DNA of 64,000 nt from the NCBI RefSeq assembly GCF_963691685.1, contig NZ_OY829290.1, forward strand, positions 1,054,001 through 1,118,000. The letters are read 5' to 3'. Under the pieces are notes generated by a model. It had not been told where the DNA came from. It made no database searches and saw nothing but the letters and a program-made list of their open reading frames with translations. Below are positions 42,921 through 52,191 of the stretch, piece by piece. Numbering within the stretch: position 1 is the stretch's first letter; each line of letters opens with the position of its first letter. The DNA comes from Thalassovita sp. Lineage in GTDB: Bacteria; Pseudomonadota; Alphaproteobacteria; Rhodobacterales; Rhodobacteraceae. A program made the position numbers and the translations under genes.

Positions 42921-43925
42921 TCAGGTGCCGTCAGGGTGCCACAGATGCGGCGCGGTCTGAGCCTGCAGCCGTTTCACCGCAGCCTCATATTCGCGGGCCA
43001 CGCGGTCGATCAGCGCTGCCGCCGGCACCACATCCTGCACCGCGCCGATCCCTTGGCCCGAACCCCAGATCTCTTTCCAGCTCTTCGGTTTGGAACTGCC
43101 GTCGCTGAAGTTCATCGCCGATGGGTCCGAACGTTCCAGCGCCTCCGGGTCCATGCCTGCGGCTGCGATCGATGGCTTCAGGTAGTTGCCCCACACCCCG
43201 GTGAAGAGGTTGGAATAGACAATGTCTGAGGCACCGCTTTCGGTGATCATCTCTTTGTAGCGCTGATCTGCGTTGGCTTCTTCGGTGGCGATGAAGGCTG
43301 AGCCCATGTAGCCGCCATCCGCGCCCATCGCCTGCGCGGCAAGGATCGAATCCCCTTTGGCAATGGCGCCCGACAGGAACAGCGGGCCGTCAAACCAGCT
43401 GCGGATTTCCTGGATCAAGGCTAGCGGTGACAGGCTGCCAGCATGGCCACCAGCGCCAGCCGCGACGGCGATCAGCCCATCGGCGCCTTTCTCAATCGCC
43501 TTTTTGGCAAAGCGGTTGTCGATCACGTCATGCAGGGTTATGCCGCCAACAGAATGCGCGGCCTCATTGACCTCAACCCGCGCGCCGAGCGAGGTGATCC
43601 AAATCGGCACCTTATGTTTCACACAGATCTCCAAATCGCGCTCCAGCCGTCCGTTGGACCGATGCACGATCTGGTTCACCGCAAACGGTGCGGCGGGCTG
43701 ATCGGGGTTGGCCTGGTTGTGGCGGTCCAGCTCTTCGTTGATGCGGATCAGCCAGCGTTCCAGTTCAATCGGTTCCCCTTCGGCTTCGCGGGCATTGAGC
43801 GCCGGGAAAGAGCCAACGATGCCCGCCTTGCACTGGGCGATGACCAGATCCGGGTTTGAGATGATGAACAAAGGGCTGCCGATCAACGGCAGGCGCAGGT
43901 TTTGCAAAATCGGGGGTAGGGCCAT
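42921..43925 (-). CDS. Nitronate monooxygenase-like FMN (NPD-family) protein
   Basis: This 334-residue TIM-barrel protein has the NPD-family features PLIGSPLFIISNPDLVIAQ, ADGLIAVAAGAGGHAG (FMN phosphate/His region), LFLSGAIAKGDSILAAQAMG and GADGGYMGSAF. It oxidises nitroalkanes/propionate-3-nitronate or acts as an enoyl reductase in related proteins. It is transcribed with, or just downstream of, the CoA-transferase gene (11-bp gap). Whether it belongs to the aromatic pathway is unknown. Confidence 0.85.
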   Translation of the reverse strand: MALPPILQNLRLPLIGSPLFIISNPDLVIAQCKAGIVGSFPALNAREAEGEPIELERWLIRINEELDRHNQANPDQPAAPFAVNQIVHRSNGRLERDLEICVKHKVPIWITSLGARVEVNEAAHSVGGITLHDVIDNRFAKKAIEKGADGLIAVAAGAGGHAGSLSPLALIQEIRSWFDGPLFLSGAIAKGDSILAAQAMGADGGYMGSAFIATEEANADQRYKEMITESGASDIVYSNLFTGVWGNYLKPSIAAAGMDPEALERSDPSAMNFSDGSSKPKSWKEIWGSGQGIGAVQDVVPAAALIDRVAREYEAAVKRLQAQTAPHLWHPDGT

Positions 43926-43936
43926 GGCCGCTCTCC

Positions 43937-45088
43937 TCAGGTCAGGACGCCGTCAGCCCTGAGGGCCGCCAGCTGGGTGTCATCATAGCCCAGGTCGCGC
44001 AGCACGTCTTCGGTCTGCGCGCCGGGCGCGGGGGGCGGGGCTGGCACATCGGCTGGCGTGCGATCAAAGCGCGGTGCGGGGCTGGCCTGGCTGACGCCTG
44101 CGACCTCCACATAGGTTCCGCGCGCTTTCATGTGAGGATGCTCTATCGCTTCTGACCAGCTCAGCACAGGGGTGACGCAGCCGTCGGTTCCGTCAAAAAT
44201 CGCTTCCCATTCGGCGCGGGTTTTCTGGCGGAACACCTCGGCGTAATCGGCGCGGCGCTCTGCCCAGGTGGTGGGATCATTTTGATCGCTGCGATGGGCC
44301 TCGGGCAGGCCGGCCTTTTCGACCAGCAGCGCAAAGAATTGCGGTTCCAACGGGCCCACAGCGATGTGGTTGCCATCGGCACATTCGTAGCTGCGGTAAA
44401 ACGGGGCGCCGCCGTCCAGCCAATTGCTCTGCCGGTCCTCGCCCCAACGTCCGCGTGCGATCATGGAATGCATCAGCGCCATCATTGCAGGCACACCATC
44501 AACCATCGCCGCATCGACCACCTGACCTTTGCCGGAGGTCTGGCGCTCAAACAGCGCAGACAGGACGCCAAACAGCAAGAACATGGTGCCGCCGCCGTAA
44601 TCCGCCGCGATGTTTAGCGGCGGGATCGGCGGCTGATCTGCGGTGCCAATGGCATTCAGAACACCGGTCAGGCCCAGATAGTTGATGTCATGCCCGGCCA
44701 TTTGTGACATCGGGCCATCCTGCCCCCAGCCAGTCATGCGACCGTAGACAAGGCCCGTGTTATCGGCGTGGCAGTCCGCGGGGCCAAGCCCCATGCGCTC
44801 CATGACGCCGGGGCGAAATCCTTCGATTAGCACGTCGGACCGCGCGATCAGGGCTTTTGCGGCCTTCAGCCCCTCAGGATGCTTGAGGTTCAGCGCGATT
44901 GAGGCCTTGCCGCGGTTGTTGATGTTGGTGGCATCTTCCGGACCCGAGGCGCGGGTGATCAATGTGACCTCTGCCCCCATGTCTGCCAGAAACTGGCCGG
45001 CCAGCGGACAGGGACCAAGCCCCTGCATTTCCACCACCCGAAGCCCCGCCAAAGGCCCGCCGCGTTTGGCCGTTTTCGGATCCGTCAT
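43937..45088 (-). CDS. CaiB/BaiF-family (class III) CoA transferase, alpha-methylacyl-CoA racemase-like
   Basis: This is a 383-residue class III CoA transferase or 2-methylacyl-CoA racemase: GLRVVEMQGLGPCPLAGQFL at the start, NNRGKASIALNLKHPEGLK, and the conserved acidic residue region in DINYLGLTGVLNAIG. The mid-protein GGGTMFLLFGVLSALFER segment favours the racemase-like branch. It is cytoplasmic and precedes the nitronate monooxygenase gene. It is divergent from the second LIV operon across a 346-bp region. Confidence 0.87.
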   Translation of the reverse strand: MTDPKTAKRGGPLAGLRVVEMQGLGPCPLAGQFLADMGAEVTLITRASGPEDATNINNRGKASIALNLKHPEGLKAAKALIARSDVLIEGFRPGVMERMGLGPADCHADNTGLVYGRMTGWGQDGPMSQMAGHDINYLGLTGVLNAIGTADQPPIPPLNIAADYGGGTMFLLFGVLSALFERQTSGKGQVVDAAMVDGVPAMMALMHSMIARGRWGEDRQSNWLDGGAPFYRSYECADGNHIAVGPLEPQFFALLVEKAGLPEAHRSDQNDPTTWAERRADYAEVFRQKTRAEWEAIFDGTDGCVTPVLSWSEAIEHPHMKARGTYVEVAGVSQASPAPRFDRTPADVPAPPPAPGAQTEDVLRDLGYDDTQLAALRADGVLT

Positions 45089-45434
45089 CTGCTTTACCTC
45101 CCCCTAAACTACGTTAATTTCTGATCTTTCCCGGCTGCAGGGGTCAAGCGGTTTCGGAAATGACCTTGGGTCGAAACGCCTGATATTTGTGCTCATAGAA
45201 GCGTTGACAGGGGGCAAAACCGCGTGCTTTGCTGAGGGTATTCGGCGTTCATAAGGTCTGGGGAGGAGACTGAATGAAGGCACTTTTACGTGGAGCTGCC
45301 CTTGCGCCGTTCCCTCAATACGTTTGCAATTTTCCGTCAGGCGCTTCGTTTTTTGCCGCGCCTTGCCCCCAGGAACATCCCCGGGATCACCACTGGGGCT
45401 GTCCCTTTTCTGATGTACCTGAAAGGGCCGCATC
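45089..45434. promoter_or_regulatory. Divergent region between the CoA-transferase gene and the second LIV operon
   Basis: This 346-bp region has a consensus -35 TTGACA at 45204-45209 on the plus strand, with only a weak -10 near 45227-45233. A 56-codon ORF (45274-45444) with a strong ribosome-binding site fills the distal part and is listed separately. Inverted repeats CCCCAG/CTGGGG (45368-45398 region) and CCCTTT/AAAGGG (45404-45426 region) could fold over the livH ribosome-binding site. Nothing else was recognised. Confidence 0.5.
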
Positions 45435-45444
45435 ATGGAGCTGA
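45274..45444 (+). CDS. Possible 56-aa leader ORF overlapping livH
   Basis: ATG 45274 follows GGGGAGGAG, one of the best ribosome-binding sites in the region. The frame (MKALLRGAALAPFPQYVCNF...) stays open for 56 codons and ends at TGA 45442-45444, 10 nt inside livH. The N-terminus looks like a truncated signal peptide; the rest is Pro/His/Trp-rich and matches nothing recognised. It may be a leader peptide translationally coupled to livH, or the remnant of a lost binding-protein gene. Confidence 0.35.
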   Translation: MKALLRGAALAPFPQYVCNFPSGASFFAAPCPQEHPRDHHWGCPFSDVPERAASWS

Positions 45445-46310
45445 TCCAGCTGTTGATCGGTGGGGTGGCCTCGGGCTGCATATACGGGCTGGTCGCGCTG
45501 GGGTTTGTGCTGATCTACAAAGCCAGCGAAGGCGTGAACTTTGCCCAGGGTGACATGATGATGCTGGGCGCCTTTGTGGCGCTGGGGCTGGTGAACCGGG
45601 ACTACTGGGCGCTGCCTTTCGTTCCGGGCATCGTGCTGGCCTGCGTCATCATGGGCGGTGTCGGCTACGGGATTGACCGCTTTGTGGTGCGCCGGATCTT
45701 TGGTCAGCCGCAGTTTGCACTGGTGATCCTGACCATCGCCTTGGGCTTCGTCCTGCGGTTTGTGGCCGGGGCGATCTGGGGCTTCACCCCGCTGGTTCTG
45801 GAAACGCCATTTGCCGGCAAACACCTGTCGCTTGGCGGATTGGTGCTGGGATACGAAGACATTTTGACAATTTGTGTCACCGCTGTCCTGACGCTGGGCC
45901 TCTGGGCGTTCTTCAGCCGCACCAAACTGGGACTGGCAGCGCAGGCCGCATCGCAGAACCAGATGGCGGCCTATATCGTCGGCGTTCCAGTGCGGCGGAT
46001 CAATTCGCTGATCTGGGGGCTATCTGGCATCGTCGCGACCATTGCCGGGGTGCTTTATGCCGCCAAAGGGGCGATTGATCCCAATATCGGCCTTTTGGGG
46101 ATCAAGGCCTTTGCCGCCGCGGTGATTGGCGGCTTTGGCAGCCTGCCGGGCGCGTTACTGGGCGGTCTGCTGATCGGCGTGGTCGAACCTGTTGCGGCCC
46201 GTTACCTGCCGTCGGGTTTCAGCCAGATGAGCCCTTACATCCTGATGTTGATCGTGCTGACGACCCGCCCCGGCGGCCTGTTTGCACAGATCCATGCCAA
46301 GAAGGTCTGA
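45435..46310 (+). CDS. LIV-type ABC transporter permease (LivH-like), second operon
   Basis: The 291-residue membrane protein has LivH features (ELIQLLIGGVASGCIYGLVA; VNFAQGDMMMLGAFVA; GGFGSLPGALLGGLLIG). The start ATG is 8 nt after GAAAGGG. It is first of a six-gene operon, livH-livM-livG-livF-ligase-binding protein. The ligase suggests the imported substrate is a fatty or organic acid that is converted to a CoA ester. Confidence 0.9.
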   Translation: MELIQLLIGGVASGCIYGLVALGFVLIYKASEGVNFAQGDMMMLGAFVALGLVNRDYWALPFVPGIVLACVIMGGVGYGIDRFVVRRIFGQPQFALVILTIALGFVLRFVAGAIWGFTPLVLETPFAGKHLSLGGLVLGYEDILTICVTAVLTLGLWAFFSRTKLGLAAQAASQNQMAAYIVGVPVRRINSLIWGLSGIVATIAGVLYAAKGAIDPNIGLLGIKAFAAAVIGGFGSLPGALLGGLLIGVVEPVAARYLPSGFSQMSPYILMLIVLTTRPGGLFAQIHAKKV

Positions 46311-46313
46311 GCG

Positions 46314-47411
46314 ATGCGGGTGGTGTTTAAAACAAGCTATGACAAAGACATCGACCTGCATCCCGATTGGTGGGATCGCGGTAAAATCGCGCTGCTGCTG
46401 GTGGTGATGGGCCTGCTGCCGTTTCTGGTTGGTGAATATTATCTGGCGGAGGCGACCAACACATTGATCTGGGCCTTGGCGGGCATGGGGCTGATGGTGC
46501 TGGTGGGCCATTCCGGGCAGGTGTCACTGGGCCATGCAGGCTTCATGGCGATCGGCGCCTATGTGGACGCGGGGCTGATGACCGCCGGGGTGCCCTGGAT
46601 CATCGCCTTTCCACTGGCGGGACTGGCGGCGGGGTGTTTCGGCGCGCTGGTGGCGATCCCGGCGGTGCGCATGTCGGGGATCTATCTGGCGATTGCCACA
46701 TTGGCGCTGTTTGTCATCATTGAGGAGATGATCATCATCCTTGAACCGCTGACTGGTGGGGTCGGGGGGATGTTTGCGCCTTCCATCACGCTGTTCGGTG
46801 TTGATTTTGACCGCTACGCCAGCCTCAGCAATTTCTACTGGCTGGTGCTGGTCGTCGTGGCGCTGGTCACCTGGGGCTATGCCAATATCCTGCGCAGCCC
46901 AACCGGGCGCAGTTTCCTGGCGGTGCGCGACAGTGAGGTATCGGCGCGGGCACTGGGCATCAACGTGACCCGGACCAAGGCACTGGCCTTTGGCCTGTCC
47001 TGTGGGGTGACCGGGCTGGCTGGCGCGTTGATGGGGCATTACATCGCCTTCTTTAACTATGAGCTGTTTTCCATCTTCATCTCCATCAACCTGCTGCTGG
47101 TGGTCACCATTGGGGGGCTTGGCTTTATCCAAGGTGCCTTCTTTGGCGCGGTGCTGATCACTGCGGTGCCGCAGTTGATTGCGATCCTGCGCGATGGGCT
47201 CAATGCCTCGGTCGGGATTGATCTGGGGGCAGTGCCGGGGCTGGATACGCTGATCTTCTCGGTCGTTTTGGTGGGCTTCATCATCTATGAGCCGACCGGG
47301 CTCTATGGGCGCTGGCTGAAGTTCCGCGCCTATGTGCAGCTGTTCCCGCTGGCCCGCCGCGACATGTTCCGCCGGCAGAAAACCTACCTCAAGACGGAGC
47401 GGATGCGATGA
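46314..47411 (+). CDS. LIV-type ABC transporter permease (LivM-like), second operon
   Basis: The 365-residue membrane protein has LivM signatures GHSGQVSLGHAGFMAIGAYV and VRMSGIYLAIATLALFVIIE. A ~60-residue cytoplasmic N-terminus and a basic C-terminal tail (FRRQKTYLKTERMR) make it longer than the first cluster's copy. It overlaps livG by 4 nt. Confidence 0.9.
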   Translation: MRVVFKTSYDKDIDLHPDWWDRGKIALLLVVMGLLPFLVGEYYLAEATNTLIWALAGMGLMVLVGHSGQVSLGHAGFMAIGAYVDAGLMTAGVPWIIAFPLAGLAAGCFGALVAIPAVRMSGIYLAIATLALFVIIEEMIIILEPLTGGVGGMFAPSITLFGVDFDRYASLSNFYWLVLVVVALVTWGYANILRSPTGRSFLAVRDSEVSARALGINVTRTKALAFGLSCGVTGLAGALMGHYIAFFNYELFSIFISINLLLVVTIGGLGFIQGAFFGAVLITAVPQLIAILRDGLNASVGIDLGAVPGLDTLIFSVVLVGFIIYEPTGLYGRWLKFRAYVQLFPLARRDMFRRQKTYLKTERMR

Positions 47412-48187
47412 GCCTGTTGGAGGTCACAGATCTGGCCGTGCATTTCGGCGGGGTGAAGGCGGTTGATGGCGTTTCCTTCAAGGTGGAGGAGGGCGAGGTG
47501 TTTTCGATCATCGGCCCCAATGGCGCGGGGAAATCGACGATCTTCAACCTGATCTCGCGGTTCTATGAGCCGACGCGCGGCAAGATACGTTTTGATGAGG
47601 CTGAGCTGACAGCCCTGGCCCCGCATCAGGTGGCGGATCTGGGCATTGCGCGGACCTTTCAGAATATTGAGCTGTTTGATCATTCCACGGTGCTGGACAA
47701 CCTGTTGATGGGCCGTCACCGCCATCGCGCCACCCATTGGGTGCAGGATCTGTTGTTCCTGCCCAAGGTCCGGGCCGAGGAGCGCGCACATCGCCAGAAG
47801 GTCGAGGAGGTGATGGAGTTGTTGGAGTTGGAAGCCTACCGCGACAAGATGATCGCTGGCCTGCCCTACGGCGTGCGCAAAGTGGTGGAGATTGGCCGCG
47901 CCCTGGCGATGGGCCCCAAAATGATCCTGCTGGATGAACCTGCCTCGGGCCTGTCGGTCGAGGAAAGTCAGGACGTGGCCTATTGGATTGAGGACATGCG
48001 CCGTGACATGGGGCTGAGCGTGTTGATGGTGGAACATGACATGCGGCTGGTGACACAGGTCAGCGACCGGGTGTTGGCGGTGGCCAATGGCAAACCACTG
48101 GCATTGGGCAGCCCGGCAGAGGTGCAGAGCGATCCTGAGGTGCAGGCGGCCTATCTGGGCACCGCAACGGCGGAGGATGTGGCATGA
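47408..48187 (+). CDS. LIV-type ABC transporter ATPase (LivG-like), second operon
   Basis: The 259-residue ATPase has Walker A GPNGAGKST, a signature replaced by LPYGVRKVVEIGRAL, Walker B MILLDEPASGL and His switch VEHDM. The relaxed signature is usual for LivG. It overlaps its neighbours by 4 nt on each side. Confidence 0.9.
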   Translation: MSLLEVTDLAVHFGGVKAVDGVSFKVEEGEVFSIIGPNGAGKSTIFNLISRFYEPTRGKIRFDEAELTALAPHQVADLGIARTFQNIELFDHSTVLDNLLMGRHRHRATHWVQDLLFLPKVRAEERAHRQKVEEVMELLELEAYRDKMIAGLPYGVRKVVEIGRALAMGPKMILLDEPASGLSVEESQDVAYWIEDMRRDMGLSVLMVEHDMRLVTQVSDRVLAVANGKPLALGSPAEVQSDPEVQAAYLGTATAEDVA

Positions 48188-48948
48188 CCCTGTTGGCGCT
48201 GCGCAATGTCGAAAGCTTTTACGGGGCCATCATGGCGCTGCGCGGGGTGTCGATTGATGTGCCAGAGGGGCAGATCGTCACCATTCTGGGGGCCAATGGC
48301 GCGGGCAAGACAACGCTGATGAAAACCATCTCGGGGCTGATGGACGCGGAAAAGGGCACCATCGATTTCAACGGCACGCGCCTGAACGGAATGGAGCCGG
48401 ATAAGGTGGTTGCGCAGGGGCTGGCCCATGTGCCTGAAGGGCGCGAGGTGTTCCCCTACCTTAGCGTCGAAGAAAACCTGCGGCTGGGGGCCTATGCCCG
48501 CAAAGGCGGCGGCGTGGCCGAGGATATTGAGCTGGTCTACAGCTACTTCCCCATCCTGAAAGAACGCCGCGCGCAATCCGCCGGCTTCCTGTCGGGCGGG
48601 CAGCAGCAGATGCTGGCGATCGGGCGGGGCCTGATGGCGCGGCCCAAGCTGATGTTGCTGGATGAACCCAGCCTTGGCCTGTCGCCACTGCTGACGCAGG
48701 AAATCTTCGCCATCATAAAACGCCTCAACGCGGAACAGGGGGTGACCATGCTGTTGGTGGAACAGAACGCCCATGTGGCGCTGAACACCGCGCATTACGG
48801 CTATGTCCTTGAAATGGGGCGGATTGTCATGGCCGACAGCTGCGCGGCGCTGAAGGCCTCGGAAGATATTCAGGAGTTCTATCTGGGCAAACAGGATGCC
48901 AGCCAACGGGGCGAAAAACGCTGGAAGAGGCGCAAGACATGGCGATGA
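48184..48948 (+). CDS. LIV-type ABC transporter ATPase (LivF-like), second operon
   Basis: The 254-residue ATPase has Walker A GANGAGKTT, signature LSGGQQQ and Walker B LMLLDEPSLGL. The C-terminus has a strongly basic tail (RGEKRWKRRKTWR) coded over the junction with the ligase gene, which it overlaps by 10 nt. The tail may simply reflect gene overlap. Confidence 0.9.
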   Translation: MTLLALRNVESFYGAIMALRGVSIDVPEGQIVTILGANGAGKTTLMKTISGLMDAEKGTIDFNGTRLNGMEPDKVVAQGLAHVPEGREVFPYLSVEENLRLGAYARKGGGVAEDIELVYSYFPILKERRAQSAGFLSGGQQQMLAIGRGLMARPKLMLLDEPSLGLSPLLTQEIFAIIKRLNAEQGVTMLLVEQNAHVALNTAHYGYVLEMGRIVMADSCAALKASEDIQEFYLGKQDASQRGEKRWKRRKTWR

Positions 48949-50780
48949 CCGGGACAGAGATGCAGGACCCAATCACCGTTGAGGATTGCAATACGGTTGT
49001 GGCGCTTTGGGCGAAACGCTGTGCAGTGCTGGGGGATCAGATTGCCCACCGCGAAAAGACGCTGGGCATTTGGCAGGCCTACAGCTGGCGCGACTATTTT
49101 GAGGGCGCGCGGGCCGTTGGGCTGGCGCTGGAGGCGCTGGGCTTCAAACGCGGTGAGGTGGTGCAGATCCTCAGCGAAGACCGGCGCGAATGGCTGTACT
49201 GCGATCTGGGGATTGCGGCGATGGGCGGGGTGCCATCGGGCGTTTACACCACCGACAGTGCCAGCCAACTGGCCTATCTGATGACGGATTCCGGGGCACG
49301 CTTCCTGTTTGTGGAAAATGACGAACAGTTGGACAAGTTTCTGGAGGCGCGGGACCAGATGCCGGATGTGGCAAAGGTCATCGTCTTTGACCGCGATGGG
49401 CTGGCCGCGTTTTCCGATCCTCAGGTAATGTTCTGGGATGATTTTCTGGCGCTGGGCGTTGAACAGGCCACTGCGGATCCGAAACGGTTTGATCTGGCTC
49501 TGCAGCAGGTGAAACCAGAGGATCCGCGGATGTTGATCTACACTTCCGGCACCACCGGGCCGCCGAAAGGGGCGATCATCACCCACCGCAACATCCTGTT
49601 CCAGATGAACGCCAGCCGCACCACCTTGCGGTTTGAACCCACCGATGAGCTGCTGTGTTTCCTGCCCCTGTGTCACGTGCTGGAACGTCTGATCTCGGTC
49701 GAGTTGCCGATCCTTGTGGGCTGCAAGGTGAACTTTGCCGAAAGCCCCGAAACCGTCTTTGATAACCTGCGTGAGGTGTCGCCCCATACCTTCACTGGCG
49801 TGCCGCGGATCTGGGAAAAGATCTATTCGCGACTTGCCATCATGCGGGGCGAGGCCGGCTGGCTGGGACGGATGGCCTTTGACTGGGCCGTCGCGGCAGG
49901 CATGGCGAAAGTGGAGGCGGATCAAGAGGATCGCGCCTTTGGACCCTTGGCGCGGATCAATCTGGCGCTGGCCGATCTGTTGGTTTTGCGCAATCTGCGG
50001 GATCTGATCGGTCTGGCCCGCACCCGGCGCTGCGCCACCGGGGCCGCACCGATCAGCCCTGAGTTGCTGCGCTGGTTCAGCGCCATTGGGGTGAACCTGT
50101 GCGAAGGCTTTGGGATGACCGAAACCGCAGGCGTTGCCTCGGTCAATACGGTGGATGACAACCACATGGGCACCGTCGGCGCGCCGTTACCGGGGCTGCA
50201 GGTGCGCATTGCCGATAACGGTGAGATCCAGCTGCACGGCCCGGCCATCTTTGGCGGCTATTGGAACAAACCGGAAAAAACCGCCGAAACCTTTAGCGAA
50301 GACGGCTGGCTGCGCACCGGGGATATGGGGCGGGTCAACAATCAGGGGCGGCTGATCATTACCGGCCGGTTGAAAGACATCATCATCACCGCGGGCGGCA
50401 AAAACATCACCCCGGCCGAGATCGAAAGCCGCCTGAAGTTTTCGCCCTATGTCTCGGACGCGGTGGTGATCGGCGATCGGCGCAAATATCTGACCTGCCT
50501 GATCATGATCGATCAGGAAAACGTTGAACGTTTTGCGCAGGAACGCCAGATCCCGTTTTCCGATTTCGCCTCGCTCACCCGCGCGCCGGAGGTGGTGGCG
50601 CTCATCGGTGATCTGGTGCGGCAGGTGAACGGCGAATTTGCGCAGGTTGAACAGATCAAGGATTTCCGCCTCATCGATATTCTGCTGACCGCAGAGGATG
50701 AGGAACTGACCCCAACCATGAAATTGAAGAGGAACTACGTAAACCAGCGCCATGCGGCGTTGATCGACAGCATGTACTGA
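48939..50780 (+). CDS. AMP-dependent acyl-CoA synthetase (long-chain/FadD15-like)
   Basis: The 613-residue AMP-forming synthetase has the P-loop LIYTSGTTGPPKGAIITHRN, the A5 motif EGFGMTETAG, the Asp of GWLRTGDMG and the hinge GRLKDIIITAGGKNI. C-terminal MKLKRNYVNQRH replaces the usual TxxxKxxR region, as in long-chain type enzymes. It activates the acid brought in by the neighbouring transporter to its CoA ester. The start overlaps livF. Confidence 0.9.
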   Translation: MAMTGTEMQDPITVEDCNTVVALWAKRCAVLGDQIAHREKTLGIWQAYSWRDYFEGARAVGLALEALGFKRGEVVQILSEDRREWLYCDLGIAAMGGVPSGVYTTDSASQLAYLMTDSGARFLFVENDEQLDKFLEARDQMPDVAKVIVFDRDGLAAFSDPQVMFWDDFLALGVEQATADPKRFDLALQQVKPEDPRMLIYTSGTTGPPKGAIITHRNILFQMNASRTTLRFEPTDELLCFLPLCHVLERLISVELPILVGCKVNFAESPETVFDNLREVSPHTFTGVPRIWEKIYSRLAIMRGEAGWLGRMAFDWAVAAGMAKVEADQEDRAFGPLARINLALADLLVLRNLRDLIGLARTRRCATGAAPISPELLRWFSAIGVNLCEGFGMTETAGVASVNTVDDNHMGTVGAPLPGLQVRIADNGEIQLHGPAIFGGYWNKPEKTAETFSEDGWLRTGDMGRVNNQGRLIITGRLKDIIITAGGKNITPAEIESRLKFSPYVSDAVVIGDRRKYLTCLIMIDQENVERFAQERQIPFSDFASLTRAPEVVALIGDLVRQVNGEFAQVEQIKDFRLIDILLTAEDEELTPTMKLKRNYVNQRHAALIDSMY

Positions 50781-50837
50781 GACCGCCACAGGCCTTTCCG
50801 GGCTGATGCAACCGGCGGCACCAAAGGGAGGAAGATC

Positions 50838-52004
50838 ATGAAGATGTGGAAAGCACTGGCCGCAGCGGCGGCCTTGGCGGTGGCGTCCGGTGGCGCGCAG
50901 GCTGAAAGCGGTGTCTCAGAGGATGAGATCAAGATTGGCGGGGCGCATGACCTCTCTGGTATTTTCGCGCCCTTTTCTGTCCCGGCGGTGAAGGCGGCGC
51001 AGCTCTATTTTGATGAGGTCAACGAAGCCGGTGGCGTGCATGGCCGCAAGATCACCTATATCGTCGAAGACCACGGCTATCAGGTGCCCAAGGCGGTGCA
51101 GGCGGCCAATAAGCTGGTCAACCGCGATCAGGTGTTTGCCATGCTGCTGAGCCTGGGCACACCGCATAATCTGGCGATGTTCAAACTGATGGGGCCCAAG
51201 GGCGTGCCCAATATCAGCCCGCTGACCGCGGCACGTCAGATGGTTGATCCGCCCGCGCCGTGGAAATTTGCCGGCAATGCCTCTTACTACGACGGGGTGA
51301 AGGCGACCACTGAGTATATGGCGGCGGAACAGGGGTCTTCGACCTTCTGTCTGATGTTCCTGCCCACCGATTTTGGGGTTGAGATTCAGGCCGGGCTGAA
51401 AGATGGCGCTGTGGCTGCGGGTAAGAGTTATGGCGTTGAAACCAAACACAAACCTGATGAAACCGATTTCTCCGGCGCCTTGGGTAAAATCAAGGAAGGT
51501 GGTTGTGACACCGTTGGCTTGGCGCTGGGGGTCAGCCAGACCATCAACGTGATCGCAACCGCCAATAAGCTGGGCATGAGTGACGTGAAATTTGTGCTCT
51601 CATCAGCTGGGTTCCACACCGTTGTGGCCAAAGGGCTGGCGGCGCAGGGCGTCATGGGCGGCGTTTATGCAGGGGCCGGCTGGCAGGATCTGGAGGCCCG
51701 GCTGGCGGAGCCCGCGGTGGGCGGCTGGGTCAAAGCCTACACAGAAGCGACCGGCGAAAAATTCCCTGGCACAGGCGCATTGCTGGGCCGATCCGGTGCG
51801 GAATTGCTGGTGCGTGGGCTGGAAGCGGCTGGTCCGGATCTGACCCGCGAAGGGTTCATCGCAGCGATGGAGGGACTGTCCTTCCAGGATGAGATTTCGG
51901 GATATCCGGTGGCGCTGAGCGCTGACAATCACGTGGCGGGGCGCAGTGTTTTTGTCTCGGCCGTGGAAAATGGATCCTGGAAACTGTTGAAGACGCTCGA
52001 CTGA
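50838..52004 (+). CDS. LIV-type periplasmic substrate-binding protein, second operon
   Basis: The 388-residue protein has a Sec signal peptide (to AQA|E near residue 23). It has a type-I periplasmic-binding fold with the opening IKIGGAHDLSGIFAPFSVPA and VNEAGGVHGRKITYIVEDHG. GGAGGAAG precedes ATG 50838, 57 bp after the synthetase. Unlike the first cluster, the binding-protein gene is last in its operon and is followed directly by a terminator. Confidence 0.9.
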   Translation: MKMWKALAAAAALAVASGGAQAESGVSEDEIKIGGAHDLSGIFAPFSVPAVKAAQLYFDEVNEAGGVHGRKITYIVEDHGYQVPKAVQAANKLVNRDQVFAMLLSLGTPHNLAMFKLMGPKGVPNISPLTAARQMVDPPAPWKFAGNASYYDGVKATTEYMAAEQGSSTFCLMFLPTDFGVEIQAGLKDGAVAAGKSYGVETKHKPDETDFSGALGKIKEGGCDTVGLALGVSQTINVIATANKLGMSDVKFVLSSAGFHTVVAKGLAAQGVMGGVYAGAGWQDLEARLAEPAVGGWVKAYTEATGEKFPGTGALLGRSGAELLVRGLEAAGPDLTREGFIAAMEGLSFQDEISGYPVALSADNHVAGRSVFVSAVENGSWKLLKTLD

Positions 52005-52029
52005 GCACCAGTTTACAACCTGACCGAAG

Positions 52030-52057
52030 AAGAGGCGCTGTGACGCGCCTCTTTTTT
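52030..52057 (+). terminator. Rho-independent terminator of the second LIV operon
   Basis: AAGAGGCGC and GCGCCTCTT pair around a 5-nt loop and are followed by a T run, 25 bp after the binding-protein stop. Confidence 0.9.
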
Positions 52058-52191
52058 GTCGCTGTGTCAGTCCCGGCAGCAACCGGGGCGCGCAACTCAT
52101 GCGGAAGTTGGGGGATTAACATTTCCTTAATAATAGAATCATTGATGTGGCGATCTGCATGCCGCACACTTATCACTGGACGGGAGGAGCT

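Noticed and set aside
42800..43108. Plus-strand ORF over the nitronate monooxygenase 3' end
   Set aside because: It is antisense to a conserved gene, crosses the G-run, and has Arg/Pro-rich composition.
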